Assembly (NCBI GenBank): GCA_025363375.1
Contig: JANYDZ010000437.1
Coordinates: forward strand, 1-11,420
Length of the DNA: 11,420 nucleotides
Reading direction: 5' to 3'
Source: Hyphomicrobiales bacterium
GTDB taxonomy: Bacteria; Pseudomonadota; Alphaproteobacteria; Rhizobiales; Beijerinckiaceae
The notes below the pieces were generated by a model. That model ran no database searches and had not been told where the DNA came from. It worked only from the letters and a program-made list of their open reading frames with translations. Shown here in pieces: positions 1-7,056 of the stretch. The position numbers and the translations under genes are program-made. Within the stretch, counting starts at the first letter, position 1. Every line of letters starts with the position of its first letter.

Positions 1-1583
1 CCACACCCTCCCCCGCAAGCGCCTTGCATGAAAGGCAACAGATCGCGCGCGGCGTTGTGTTCGAGGACCGCGGCGCAACCGGCGTGCGGCAACCCGGCGA
101 TCCCGGCGTCCCCGGAGTCCTTGTTTCAAATGGACGGGACATCACAAAAACCGACCGGGACGGCCGCTATCACCTGACTGTGGAAAGCGGCAGCGCCATT
201 TTTGTCATCAAGCCCAAGGGCTGGTCGACTCCACTTGATCCCCTGACTAAACTGCCGCGCTTTTATCACATTCATCAACCCGAAGGGTCGCCCGCGCCGC
301 TTGGGCTTGCCTGGTCCGGAGTCGAGCCGACGGGTCCTATGCCTGACAGTCTGGATTTTCCGCTAAGACGCGCCCCGGAACCCGCAAGTTTCGAGGTTCT
401 GATGTTTGCGGACCCTCAGCCGGCCGATGCCGCGGAGTTGGACTATTTGCTCGAGGGGTTTGTCAGTCCACTTGCCGCGACCAATGCCGCGTTCGGCGTC
501 ACTTTGGGCGACGTCATGTCAGACAATTTGGGCCTTTACGACAAATACAATCTCATGATGGCCCAGATTGGCGTACCCTGGTGGAATGCGCCGGGAAATC
601 ACGATCTCAACTACGAATCCAACGACCAGCGTTTCGCGCGCGAGACGTGGAAACGCGTCTTTGGCCCGCCGTGGTACGCCTTCGCGTTTGGCGATGCGAT
701 GTTCATCATGCTGGACAATGTTCGTTGGGAACGAACTTGCACGGGCGCTGCTGGATACCAGGGCGGAATCGGCGACGAGCAACTGGCTTTCGTTCGAAAC
801 CTTCTTGCGAATACGCCAACCGAAACGCTCATTGTGCTTTGCATGCATATTCCGCTTGTCTGCTCGGAGAAGGACTCCCCATCTTGCAATACCGGAGACC
901 GCGGTCAGTTGTTGCAATTGCTTGGCTCGCGGCCCGCCGTGAGTTTCTCCGGCCATATGCACGCAAGCGAGCATCATTATCTCGGCGCCGAGGATGGATG
1001 CCGCGCGCCCGCGCCTCACCACCACCAGGTGCTTGCCGCCGTTTCGGGCTCCTGGTGGAGCGGCCCCTTCGATTCCGACGGGCAACCTCTGGCCCAATGT
1101 TGCGACGGCTCTCCCAATGGCTACTATGTCTTGGCGATCAACGGCGCGCGATTTTCGACGCGCTTTGTTTCGCGCGAAAATCCGAAAATGCGGATTATGC
1201 TGGATTGCGACCGATCTCGCGCCGACGGGGCCCCGCCGAGCAAACGCGCGACAGCGCTCGCAACCCATGAGGCCAGCCATGCAAAAGTTCTCGTCAACGT
1301 CTTCGACGGCGGACCCTTGACAGAAGTGACTCTGTCGACGGGGAACGGCGAACCTCTTCCCATGCAGCGTGTCGCGCGCGTCGATCCATTCACACAATAT
1401 CTATTCGCCATGAATCCAATATCAGCGAAACCCTGGGTCCAGGCGACGCAGAGCACGCACCTTTGGTCGGCCTCCCTGCCGAAAGACCTCGCAAAAGGCT
1501 TTCACCGCGCGATCATCAACGTGCGCGACGAATACGGACGCCGCTACAGTCAATCGCTGGTGTTTGAAATAGATGCCGGCTGA
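1..1583 (+). CDS. Exported calcineurin-like phosphoesterase, three-domain type (5' partial)
   Basis: A metal-dependent phosphoesterase, probably periplasmic, that would hydrolyse phosphate esters; the substrate is unknown. Counting from the TTG at 24 as residue 1, there is an N-terminal beta-rich domain (about 8-70, with GVVFEDR and TDRDGRY as in MetallophosN proteins), then a calcineurin-type core with ADPQ (D130), GDVMSD (D163), GNHD (191-194), MHIP (H275) and GHMH (310-313), then a C-terminal beta domain (about 385-519). The frame is open through position 3, and the upstream codons read T-P-S-P-A-S-A-L-H-E. That resembles the end of a signal peptide with an A-S-A cleavage site, so the TTG is probably not the start and the true start lies outside the window. 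DxQ replaces the usual DxH of the first motif, which I believe is common in this subfamily. The gene converges on phoB, with 46 bases between the stops. Membership of the Pho regulon is inferred from position only. Confidence 0.85.
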   Translation, partial: TPSPASALHERQQIARGVVFEDRGATGVRQPGDPGVPGVLVSNGRDITKTDRDGRYHLTVESGSAIFVIKPKGWSTPLDPLTKLPRFYHIHQPEGSPAPLGLAWSGVEPTGPMPDSLDFPLRRAPEPASFEVLMFADPQPADAAELDYLLEGFVSPLAATNAAFGVTLGDVMSDNLGLYDKYNLMMAQIGVPWWNAPGNHDLNYESNDQRFARETWKRVFGPPWYAFAFGDAMFIMLDNVRWERTCTGAAGYQGGIGDEQLAFVRNLLANTPTETLIVLCMHIPLVCSEKDSPSCNTGDRGQLLQLLGSRPAVSFSGHMHASEHHYLGAEDGCRAPAPHHHQVLAAVSGSWWSGPFDSDGQPLAQCCDGSPNGYYVLAINGARFSTRFVSRENPKMRIMLDCDRSRADGAPPSKRATALATHEASHAKVLVNVFDGGPLTEVTLSTGNGEPLPMQRVARVDPFTQYLFAMNPISAKPWVQATQSTHLWSASLPKDLAKGFHRAIINVRDEYGRRYSQSLVFEIDAG

Positions 1584-1639
1584 TTAGGCGCGGATTTTGC
1601 TAATCGTACTGATGGGTTGCGGGACTTGATTAATCCCGC
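1582..1639. terminator. Weak hairpins in the convergent gap between the phosphoesterase gene and phoB
   Basis: Two small inverted repeats fill this junction: GATTAG/CTAATC at 1582-1587 and 1600-1605 (12-base loop), and GCGGGA/TCCCGC at 1619-1624 and 1634-1639 (9-base loop, which contains the phoB stop codon). Neither is followed by a T-run on either strand, so they are not classical intrinsic terminators. They are the only candidates for ending transcription from either side. Confidence 0.2.
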
Positions 1640-2382
1640 CCGAACGTCTCGTCGAACGAATAACCCGCGCCCCGCACTGTGCGCAGGGGATCAGCCTGGC
1701 GTCCCCGCGAGATCGCCTTGCGCAGACGGCCCATGTGGACATCGACGGTGCGTTCGTCGATTTCCGTTGACTGGCCCCAGACGGAATCGAGCAGTTGTGC
1801 GCGGGAATAAACCCGACCCGGTTTTTCCATCATGTATTCAAGCAGGCGAAACTCCGTCGGCCCCAGGTGAATTTCGCGACCGGCGCGGTGGACGCGGCGG
1901 GTTTCACGGTCGAGTTCGAGATCTCCCTGCACGAGCTTCATCGCCACGCGTTCCGGGCTCGCCCGGCGCAGCAACGCGTGCACGCGCGCCATCACTTCGG
2001 GAACCGAAAATGGCTTGACGACATAATCGTCGGCGCCGATCGCGAGGCCGCGAATGCGTTCTTTCTCCTCGCCGCGCGCCGTCAACATGATGACGGGCAG
2101 CATCCGCGTTTGTTCCCGAGCGCGCAACCGGCGGCAAATCTCCAGACCTGAAACGCCCGGCAGCATCCAATCGAGGATGAGCAAATCCGGCGGCTCCTCC
2201 GTCAACCGCAATTCGGCTTCGTCGCCGCGCTCAATTCGCTCTACAACATAGCCCGCCGCTTCCAGATTGTAGGCGAGCAACATCGCGATCGAGGGCTCGT
2301 CCTCGACAATCATGACGCGGAGGCCGGCGCTTTCTCTGCGTCCCATTTGTCCTGTTGCGTTGAGCATCTGAAACTCATTCAC
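1630..2382 (-). CDS. phoB: Phosphate regulon response regulator PhoB
   Basis: An OmpR/PhoB-family DNA-binding response regulator. When phosphorylated by PhoR it binds PHO boxes and activates phosphate-starvation genes. The receiver domain (about residues 22-135) has the acidic pair in VEDEP (E27, D28), phospho-acceptor D71 in LLILDWMLPG, T101 in the MLTAR segment and K123 in VVKPF. The C-terminal winged helix (about 150-245) carries the recognition-helix sequence DERTVDVHMGRLRKAI and ends in RTVRGAGYSF. It lies 27 bases after phoU and is the last gene of the block. The 250-residue reading starts with GTG at 2382, with AGGGA 9 bases upstream. An ATG at 2346 (residue 13) would give 238 residues, closer to the usual 229-233, but its AGGA is only 3 bases away. 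Function is certain; the start is not. Confidence 0.95.
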   Translation of the reverse strand: MNEFQMLNATGQMGRRESAGLRVMIVEDEPSIAMLLAYNLEAAGYVVERIERGDEAELRLTEEPPDLLILDWMLPGVSGLEICRRLRAREQTRMLPVIMLTARGEEKERIRGLAIGADDYVVKPFSVPEVMARVHALLRRASPERVAMKLVQGDLELDRETRRVHRAGREIHLGPTEFRLLEYMMEKPGRVYSRAQLLDSVWGQSTEIDERTVDVHMGRLRKAISRGRQADPLRTVRGAGYSFDETFGRD

Positions 2383-2409
2383 GGGTGGAATTCCCTGCTT
2401 GAACGTCGC

Positions 2410-3123
2410 TTATAAAGCCGAACTGCGCTTTTCTCCCTCGCCCGCGCCGCCCTTGGGGCGATCCACGGGCAACGAATGTCCGGTGACGAGATAGTGAACG
2501 GTTTCAGCTATATTCGTTGCGTGATCGCCGATTCGCTCAATGTTCTTGGAACAGAACAGCAGATGCGTGCAGAAAGAAATATTGCGCGGATCTTCCATCA
2601 TGAAAGTGAGAAGATCACGGAACACGACGTCCTCAAGCGCATCGACTTCAGCGTCTCGTTTCCAGACGATATCCGCGCGGTCCGCGTCGAGGCGCGCATA
2701 AGCGTCGAGCACGTCCTTGAGCTGGTGCGAGACGAGTTCGCTCATCCGCTTGAGCCCGACAATCGCGCGCGGCGCGCGCGGATCGTCGGCGATTTTCAGG
2801 GAGCGCTTGGCGATATTCTTGCCCATGTCCCCCACGCGCTCAAGATCGTTGGCGATGTGGATGGCGCTCATGAGCTGCCGCAGATCGACGGCCATGGGTT
2901 GACGACGCGCAATGGTAAGGATGGCCTTTTCTTCGATTTCGCGTTGAAGCAAATCAAGCCGCGCGTCGGCCGCGACCGTCCGCTTGGCGAGATCGCCGTC
3001 GAACCGCGCAAGCGCGTCCATCGAATCGACGAGCATCTGCTCGGCAATTCCGCCCATTTCCGCGATCTTACGCCCGATGTACAAAAGCTCTTCATCGTAG
3101 GCTTTGACGGTGTGATCGGTCAC
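2410..3123 (-). CDS. phoU: Phosphate signalling complex protein PhoU
   Basis: A cytoplasmic, all-helical adaptor that links the Pst transporter to PhoR, repressing the Pho response when phosphate is plentiful. At 237 residues it is normal length for the family. It shows the expected duplicated three-helix fold, each half with the metal-cluster motif: NDLERVGDMGKNIAKR at about 92-107 and KNIERIGDHATNIAE at about 193-207. The last 20 residues are a polar, Gly/Glu/Lys-rich tail. It starts with GTG at 3123, which has a good ribosome binding site. It follows pstB by 20 bases and precedes phoB, so it is almost certainly co-transcribed with the transporter genes. Loss of PhoU in other bacteria typically makes the Pho response constitutive and raises polyphosphate. 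Confidence 0.97.
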   Translation of the reverse strand: MTDHTVKAYDEELLYIGRKIAEMGGIAEQMLVDSMDALARFDGDLAKRTVAADARLDLLQREIEEKAILTIARRQPMAVDLRQLMSAIHIANDLERVGDMGKNIAKRSLKIADDPRAPRAIVGLKRMSELVSHQLKDVLDAYARLDADRADIVWKRDAEVDALEDVVFRDLLTFMMEDPRNISFCTHLLFCSKNIERIGDHATNIAETVHYLVTGHSLPVDRPKGGAGEGEKRSSAL

Positions 3124-3131
3124 GTTGAATA

Positions 3132-3136
3132 CTCCT
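3132..3136 (-). promoter_or_regulatory. Ribosome binding site fixing the phoU GTG start
   Basis: AGGAG on the minus strand lies 8 bases before the GTG at 3123. No in-frame ATG lies close by, so this supports GTG as the real phoU start. Confidence 0.75.
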
Positions 3137-3143
3137 GCGGGGA

Positions 3144-3947
3144 TCAGCCAAAGCGTCCCGTGATGTAATCCTGTGTCTGTTTCTTCTGCGGCGTCATGAA
3201 TATTTTTGTGGTTTCGTCGAATTCCACGAGTTCGCCGAGATACATAAAGGCCGTGTATTGCGAAACACGAACGGCCTGCTGCATGTTGTGGGTGACGATG
3301 ACGATCGTATATTTCGCCTTCAGCTCATCGATGAGTTCTTCCACTTTCGCGGTCGAAATCGGGTCCAGAGCCGAACAGGGTTCGTCCAGCAAAATGACCT
3401 CCGGACGGATGGCCACAGACCGTGCGATGCACAGGCGTTGCTGCTGACCGCCCGAAAGACTCATCCCGTTGGCGTTCAGCTTGTCCTTGACCTCGTTCCA
3501 CAAAGCGGCGCCGCGCAGGGCGGCCTCGATGCGTCCGTCGAGTTCGCTCTTTGGCAGGTTTTCGTAGAGACGGATGCCAAAAGCGATGTTTTCGTAAATC
3601 GTCATCGGGAACGGCGTCGGCTTTTGAAACACCATGCCGACCCGGGCTCGCAATAAATTCACGTCGATCGCGGAATCGAGGATATTCTCGCCGTCCATCG
3701 AGACCCGGCCTTCGGCGCGCTGGCCCGGATAAAGCGTGTAAATCCGGTTCAGCACACGCAGCAGCGTTGACTTTCCGCAACCGGAAGGCCCGATAAAGGC
3801 GGTCACCATATTGGCGTAAATCGGCACGTTGATGCTCTTGAGCGCCTTCGACGAGCCATAGAAAAAATCAAGGCCGCTAACCGCGATTTTGATCGGCTGC
3901 GGTTTAGCCGCGCTGATCGCTTCGGGGGATGCCGACATATCGTTCAC
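3144..3947 (-). CDS. pstB: Phosphate ABC transporter ATP-binding protein PstB
   Basis: The ATPase of the high-affinity phosphate importer, working as a dimer on the cytoplasmic face of PstC-PstA. All nucleotide-binding motifs are present: Walker A GPSGCGKST (53-61), Q-loop glutamine in VFQKP (Q108), ABC signature LSGGQQQR (164-171), Walker B VILLDEP (184-190), D-loop SALD, and H-loop histidine in VTHNM (H220). At 267 residues it is slightly longer than E. coli PstB because of an N-terminal tail of about 20 residues. It starts with GTG at 3947, overlapping the pstA stop in the tetranucleotide GTGA, which implies translational coupling. An in-frame ATG three codons later is a possible but less likely start. 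Confidence 0.98.
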   Translation of the reverse strand: MNDMSASPEAISAAKPQPIKIAVSGLDFFYGSSKALKSINVPIYANMVTAFIGPSGCGKSTLLRVLNRIYTLYPGQRAEGRVSMDGENILDSAIDVNLLRARVGMVFQKPTPFPMTIYENIAFGIRLYENLPKSELDGRIEAALRGAALWNEVKDKLNANGMSLSGGQQQRLCIARSVAIRPEVILLDEPCSALDPISTAKVEELIDELKAKYTIVIVTHNMQQAVRVSQYTAFMYLGELVEFDETTKIFMTPQKKQTQDYITGRFG

Positions 3948-4789
3948 GATTTGCTCCTTTCAGCGCCGAGGATGCGCGCGCTGATATTCAGCGCGAGCAC
4001 CGCGAGCGTGATAATCAATGCGCCAGTCCACGCCAGCTGTTTCCAGTATGCGTAGGGACTTTGCACGAAATTGTTGATGCTGACGGGCAGGTTCGCCATC
4101 GCCGACGTCAAATCCAGACTCCAGAACTGATTGCTGAGGGCCGTGAAGAGCAACGGCGCGGTCTCGCCGGCGACCCGCGCGGTGGCGAGCAAGATGCCGG
4201 TGATGATGCCGGTGCGCGCCGCTTTGTAGGCGATGCGCCGGATCATCAAGGAACGCGGCATGCCCAACGCCGATGCCGCCTCGCGCAAGGGCGTCGGCAC
4301 GAGGTTGAGCATGTCCTCGGTCGTCCGCACGACGATGGGAATGGCGATGACCGCCAGCGCCAGGGAGCCCGCCAGCGCCGAGAAGCCGCCCATGGGCACG
4401 ACGACCGCGCCGTAGATGAACAGGCCAATGATGATCGACGGCGCGCTAAGGAGGATGTCGTTGATGAAGCGGATCAACGAACTCAACTTTTCATGTTTGC
4501 CGTACTCGGCAAGATAAGTCGCCGCGAACATGCCAAGCGGCGCGCCGATGGCGACGCCGATGCCGGCCATGATCAGCGATCCCATCAGGGCGTTGGCGAG
4601 GCCGCCCGTGGTTGAACCCGGCGGCGGCGTCATTTCCGTGAAGACGCTCCATTGCAGCCCCGCGAGGCCGTTCCAGAGCAACGTGAAGAGAATGAGCCCA
4701 AGCCAGATCAGTCCGAACGCGGCGGACGCTATGCAGAGGCCCGTGATGCCCACGTTGGCGCGGCGGCGGCGCATGTAAATCGGGTTCAT
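3944..4789 (-). CDS. pstA: Phosphate ABC transporter permease PstA
   Basis: One of the two inner-membrane permeases of the phosphate importer. It pairs with PstC and is driven by PstB. The 281-residue protein starts MNPIYMRRRR and has about six hydrophobic segments (roughly 18-40, 68-92, 115-155, 195-215 and 253-275). The cytoplasmic EAA loop that contacts the ATPase is at about 169-186 (REAASALGMPRSLMIRR). The reading frame stays open far upstream, inside pstC, but the real start is the ATG at 4789: it overlaps the pstC stop as ATGA, has GGAGGG 9 bases upstream, and gives the normal family length. The 3' end overlaps the pstB GTG by 4 bases. Residues before this start in the same frame are only an out-of-frame reading of pstC. 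Confidence 0.96.
   Translation of the reverse strand: MNPIYMRRRRANVGITGLCIASAAFGLIWLGLILFTLLWNGLAGLQWSVFTEMTPPPGSTTGGLANALMGSLIMAGIGVAIGAPLGMFAATYLAEYGKHEKLSSLIRFINDILLSAPSIIIGLFIYGAVVVPMGGFSALAGSLALAVIAIPIVVRTTEDMLNLVPTPLREAASALGMPRSLMIRRIAYKAARTGIITGILLATARVAGETAPLLFTALSNQFWSLDLTSAMANLPVSINNFVQSPYAYWKQLAWTGALIITLAVLALNISARILGAERSKS
3954..3958 (-). promoter_or_regulatory. Ribosome binding site fixing the pstB GTG start
   Basis: Minus-strand AAAGGAG ends 6 bases before the GTG at 3947, inside the 3' end of pstA. This is the strongest Shine-Dalgarno match I found in the operon, and it favours GTG over the later ATG. Confidence 0.8.
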
Positions 4790-5841
4790 GATGCGACGCC
4801 CTCCCGCCGTTCGAGGCGCATGAGCAGCAGACGCGCCGCCGTCAATACGAACAGGGTCAACACGAACAACAACAGCCCCAACAGAATCAACGACGACTGA
4901 TGCAAACCATCGCTCTCCGCGAACTCGCTGGCGATAGCAGCCGAGATCGTCGTGCCGGGCGCGAACAGCGAACTCGAAATCCGAAAGGAGTTTCCGATGA
5001 TGAAAGTTACCGCCATGGTCTCGCCCAGCGCGCGGCCCAGCGCCAGCATGATACCGCCGACGACGCCGACGCGCGTATAGGGGATGACGACGTGGCGCAT
5101 CACTTCCCAGGTCGTGCAACCGAGTCCGTAGGCGGATTCCTTCAACATGGGAGGCACGGTGTTGAAGACCTCGCGCGAGATGGCTGTGATGAACGGCAGG
5201 ATCATGATCGCCAGAACCAAGGAAGCGTTGAACAAGCTCAGATAGGAAGGCGGCCCCGCGAAAATGGAATTGAGAACGGGAATATGCTGGAACGTCGCAA
5301 TCATCGCCGGTTGAAACGTGTCCGCCAGAAACGGCCCGAGCACGAAAAATCCCCACATGCCGTAAATGATCGAAGGCACGCCCGCGAGTAGTTCGATGGC
5401 GAGGCTGATGGGATGCCGCAATGTTTGCGGGCAAAGTTCGGTGAGAAAGATGGCGATGCCGAGCCCGACGGGAACAGCGATCAGCATGGCGAGAAACGAC
5501 GTAAGCATTGTGCCGTAGAGCGGCCCGAGCGCGCCGAGGATGGGTTCCGGCTTGAGCTGCGGCGCCCAGCGCTGCGTCCACAAAAACTCAAACCCGAAGG
5601 TTCGCATCGCCGGCCACGCGCCGACAATGAGGGTCAGAATGATGCCGCCCAGGATGGCGAGAACGCAGAGCGCGGAGAGGCGGGTCAACCAATAGAAAAC
5701 GCGGTCGTCGCGCTTGAAAGAGGCCAGCGCCCGGGCGCGGTCGTTTTTATCGACGCTGGCCGCGCCAACGTCTTCAATCGCAATGTCACTCAAGTCAGCC
5801 TCGCCAGGGTCATGATTGTTTTTTGCTTCACTCAACGACAC
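4786..5841 (-). CDS. pstC: Phosphate ABC transporter permease PstC
   Basis: The second inner-membrane permease of the phosphate importer. Of its 351 residues, the first 47 or so form a charged, cytoplasmic N-terminal tail rich in Asp and Glu. Hydrophobic segments follow (about 54-76, 107-134, 146-170, 205-222, 258-285 and 316-340). The EAA loop that docks PstB is at about 234-254 (KESAYGLGCTTWEVMRH). Translation starts at the GTG at 5841, with AGGA 6 bases upstream; the nearby ATG at 5846 is out of frame. It lies 56 bases downstream of pstS, with a strong hairpin in that gap, and overlaps pstA by 4 bases. Confidence 0.96.
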   Translation of the reverse strand: MSLSEAKNNHDPGEADLSDIAIEDVGAASVDKNDRARALASFKRDDRVFYWLTRLSALCVLAILGGIILTLIVGAWPAMRTFGFEFLWTQRWAPQLKPEPILGALGPLYGTMLTSFLAMLIAVPVGLGIAIFLTELCPQTLRHPISLAIELLAGVPSIIYGMWGFFVLGPFLADTFQPAMIATFQHIPVLNSIFAGPPSYLSLFNASLVLAIMILPFITAISREVFNTVPPMLKESAYGLGCTTWEVMRHVVIPYTRVGVVGGIMLALGRALGETMAVTFIIGNSFRISSSLFAPGTTISAAIASEFAESDGLHQSSLILLGLLLFVLTLFVLTAARLLLMRLERREGVAS

Positions 5842-5847
5842 GTCATG

Positions 5848-5851
5848 TCCT
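5848..5851 (-). promoter_or_regulatory. Ribosome binding site for the pstC GTG start
   Basis: Minus-strand AGGA lies 6 bases before the GTG at 5841. It decides the start, because the ATG at 5846 is in another frame and closes off this alternative. Confidence 0.6.
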
Positions 5852-5861
5852 GTCCGTGATT

Positions 5862-5892
5862 TCGGGGGAGGGAGCGCGGCCCCTTCCCCCGA
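5862..5892 (-). promoter_or_regulatory. Strong GC-rich hairpin between pstS and pstC
   Basis: The arms 5862-5872 and 5882-5892 pair over 11 positions around a 9-base loop. On the transcribed strand the outer seven pairs (TCGGGGG/CCCCCGA) are perfect, and there is one C-A mismatch further in. It begins 5 bases after the pstS stop and ends about 20 bases before the pstC start. There is no U-run after it, so full termination is unlikely. A 3' stabilising or attenuating role, giving more PstS than permease, is the natural inference. Confidence 0.55.
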
Positions 5893-5897
5893 GTCGG

Positions 5898-6923
5898 CTA
5901 TTTCGAATTAATGTCTTTTTCCCAGCTCGTCTTGACCAACTTGACGACTGCATCGGGCATCGGCACATAGTCGAGTTCCTCGGCCATCTTGCCGCCCTTC
6001 TCGTAAGACCAGGAGAAGAACTTCAGCGCGGCGGCTGTGGCGGCCTTGTCCTTCGGCTCCTTGTGCAGCAGGATGAATGTCGCGGACGTGATCGGCCACG
6101 ACGCCTCGCCAGGCTGTTCCGTCAGAATCTGATAGAAGCCGGGCGCCTTGGCCCAATCGGCGTTGGCCGCCGCAGCCTGAAACGAAGCGTTGCCGGGCTT
6201 CACTGTTTTGCCCGCTTTGTTGACAAGCGCGGTGTAAACAAGATTGCTCTGTTTGGCGTAGGCGTATTCGACATAGCCAATCGAATTCTTCGTCTGCCCG
6301 ACATTGCCGGCGACGCCCTCGTTGCCCTTGGCGCCAACGCCAACGGGCCATTCCACGGCGGTTCCCTCGCCGACTTTCGATTTCCAGTCCGCGCTGACTT
6401 TCGAGAGATAGTCGGTGAACACAAACGAGGTTCCGGAACCATCCGAGCGCCGCACGACCGTGATCGCGGCGGTAGGAAGCTTGGCCGAGGGGTTCAGCTT
6501 TTTGATAGCGGCGTCATCCCAGGTCCTGACCTTGCCAAGATAGATGTCTGCGAGCGTCGCGCCATCGAGCGTGAGATCGCCGGACTTGACGCCCTCGACA
6601 TTCACGATGGCAACCAGCGCACCCATGACCATCGGGAACTGCACAAGCCCGTCTTTCTTGAGTTCTTCAACCGTGAGCGGCATGTCGCTCGCGCCGAAGG
6701 TTACGGTCTTCGCCTGGATTTGCTTGATGCCTGCGCCCGAACCGATCGACTGGTAGTTCAGGGAATCGCCGGTTTCCTTTTTGTAGGCGTCAGCCCATTT
6801 CGAATAGATGGGGAATGGGAAAGTGGCGCCTGCTCCCGTGATGTCGGCCGCGCGCGTCGACGTGGCGGCGGAAGTTGCAATGCCTGCGACGAGCGCAAGG
6901 CTGAGAATATTGTTGAACGTCAT
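5898..6923 (-). CDS. pstS: Periplasmic phosphate-binding protein PstS
   Basis: The periplasmic receptor that captures phosphate and delivers it to PstC-PstA. The 341-residue protein has a Sec signal peptide (about 1-25, hydrophobic core ILSLALVAGIAT, probable cleavage after STRA). It has no lipobox cysteine, so it should be a soluble periplasmic protein. Phosphate-contact regions are clear: GAGATFP (30-36), SIGSGAG (59-65), FGASDMPL (76-83) and RRSDGSGT (158-165). An ATG 75 bases further upstream (6998) would hide the signal peptide behind 25 extra residues. The ATG at 6923 has GAGAGG 8 bases upstream and puts the signal peptide at the N terminus, so it is preferred. It is the first gene after the PHO-like promoter at 7017-7050. 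Confidence 0.98.
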   Translation of the reverse strand: MTFNNILSLALVAGIATSAATSTRAADITGAGATFPFPIYSKWADAYKKETGDSLNYQSIGSGAGIKQIQAKTVTFGASDMPLTVEELKKDGLVQFPMVMGALVAIVNVEGVKSGDLTLDGATLADIYLGKVRTWDDAAIKKLNPSAKLPTAAITVVRRSDGSGTSFVFTDYLSKVSADWKSKVGEGTAVEWPVGVGAKGNEGVAGNVGQTKNSIGYVEYAYAKQSNLVYTALVNKAGKTVKPGNASFQAAAANADWAKAPGFYQILTEQPGEASWPITSATFILLHKEPKDKAATAAALKFFSWSYEKGGKMAEELDYVPMPDAVVKLVKTSWEKDINSK

Positions 6924-7016
6924 ACGAAACGCCTCTCGGGTTTGTGGAGGTCTGTGCTGGAAACAACTAGCTTTCGCCATCTGGTTCCGCGCCTTCACTA
7001 AGCCCTTTGCATTTCT

Positions 7017-7050
7017 GTTTTACGACTCCTGAACGACGATTTTATGACGT
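7017..7050 (-). promoter_or_regulatory. Candidate PhoB-dependent promoter of pstS: PHO-like box and -10
   Basis: The minus-strand 18-mer ACGTCATAAAATCGTCGT (7050-7033) matches the E. coli PHO consensus CTGTCATAAAGTTGTCAC at 12 of 18 positions. Ten bases later comes TAAAAC (7022-7017), a 4/6 match to the -10 hexamer, at the spacing seen in Pho promoters. The box sits within a wider run of related units at 10-11 bp spacing (GACATAAGAC, GTCATAAAATC, GTCGTTCAGGA, GTCGTAAAACA; 7058-7016). The predicted leader is about 85 bases. The run overlaps the phoR stop codon. Confidence 0.55.
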
Positions 7051-7056
7051 CTTATG

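Noticed and set aside
4790..5581. A 264-codon upstream extension of pstA in the same frame
   Set aside because: It is an out-of-frame reading of pstC. The ATG at 4789 with the ATGA overlap and normal family length is the true start.
5823..7001. A 392-codon plus-strand open frame opposite pstS
   Set aside because: It is antisense to a certain pstS gene, has no recognisable domain and is rich in Arg and Gly. Long antisense frames are expected in GC-rich coding DNA.
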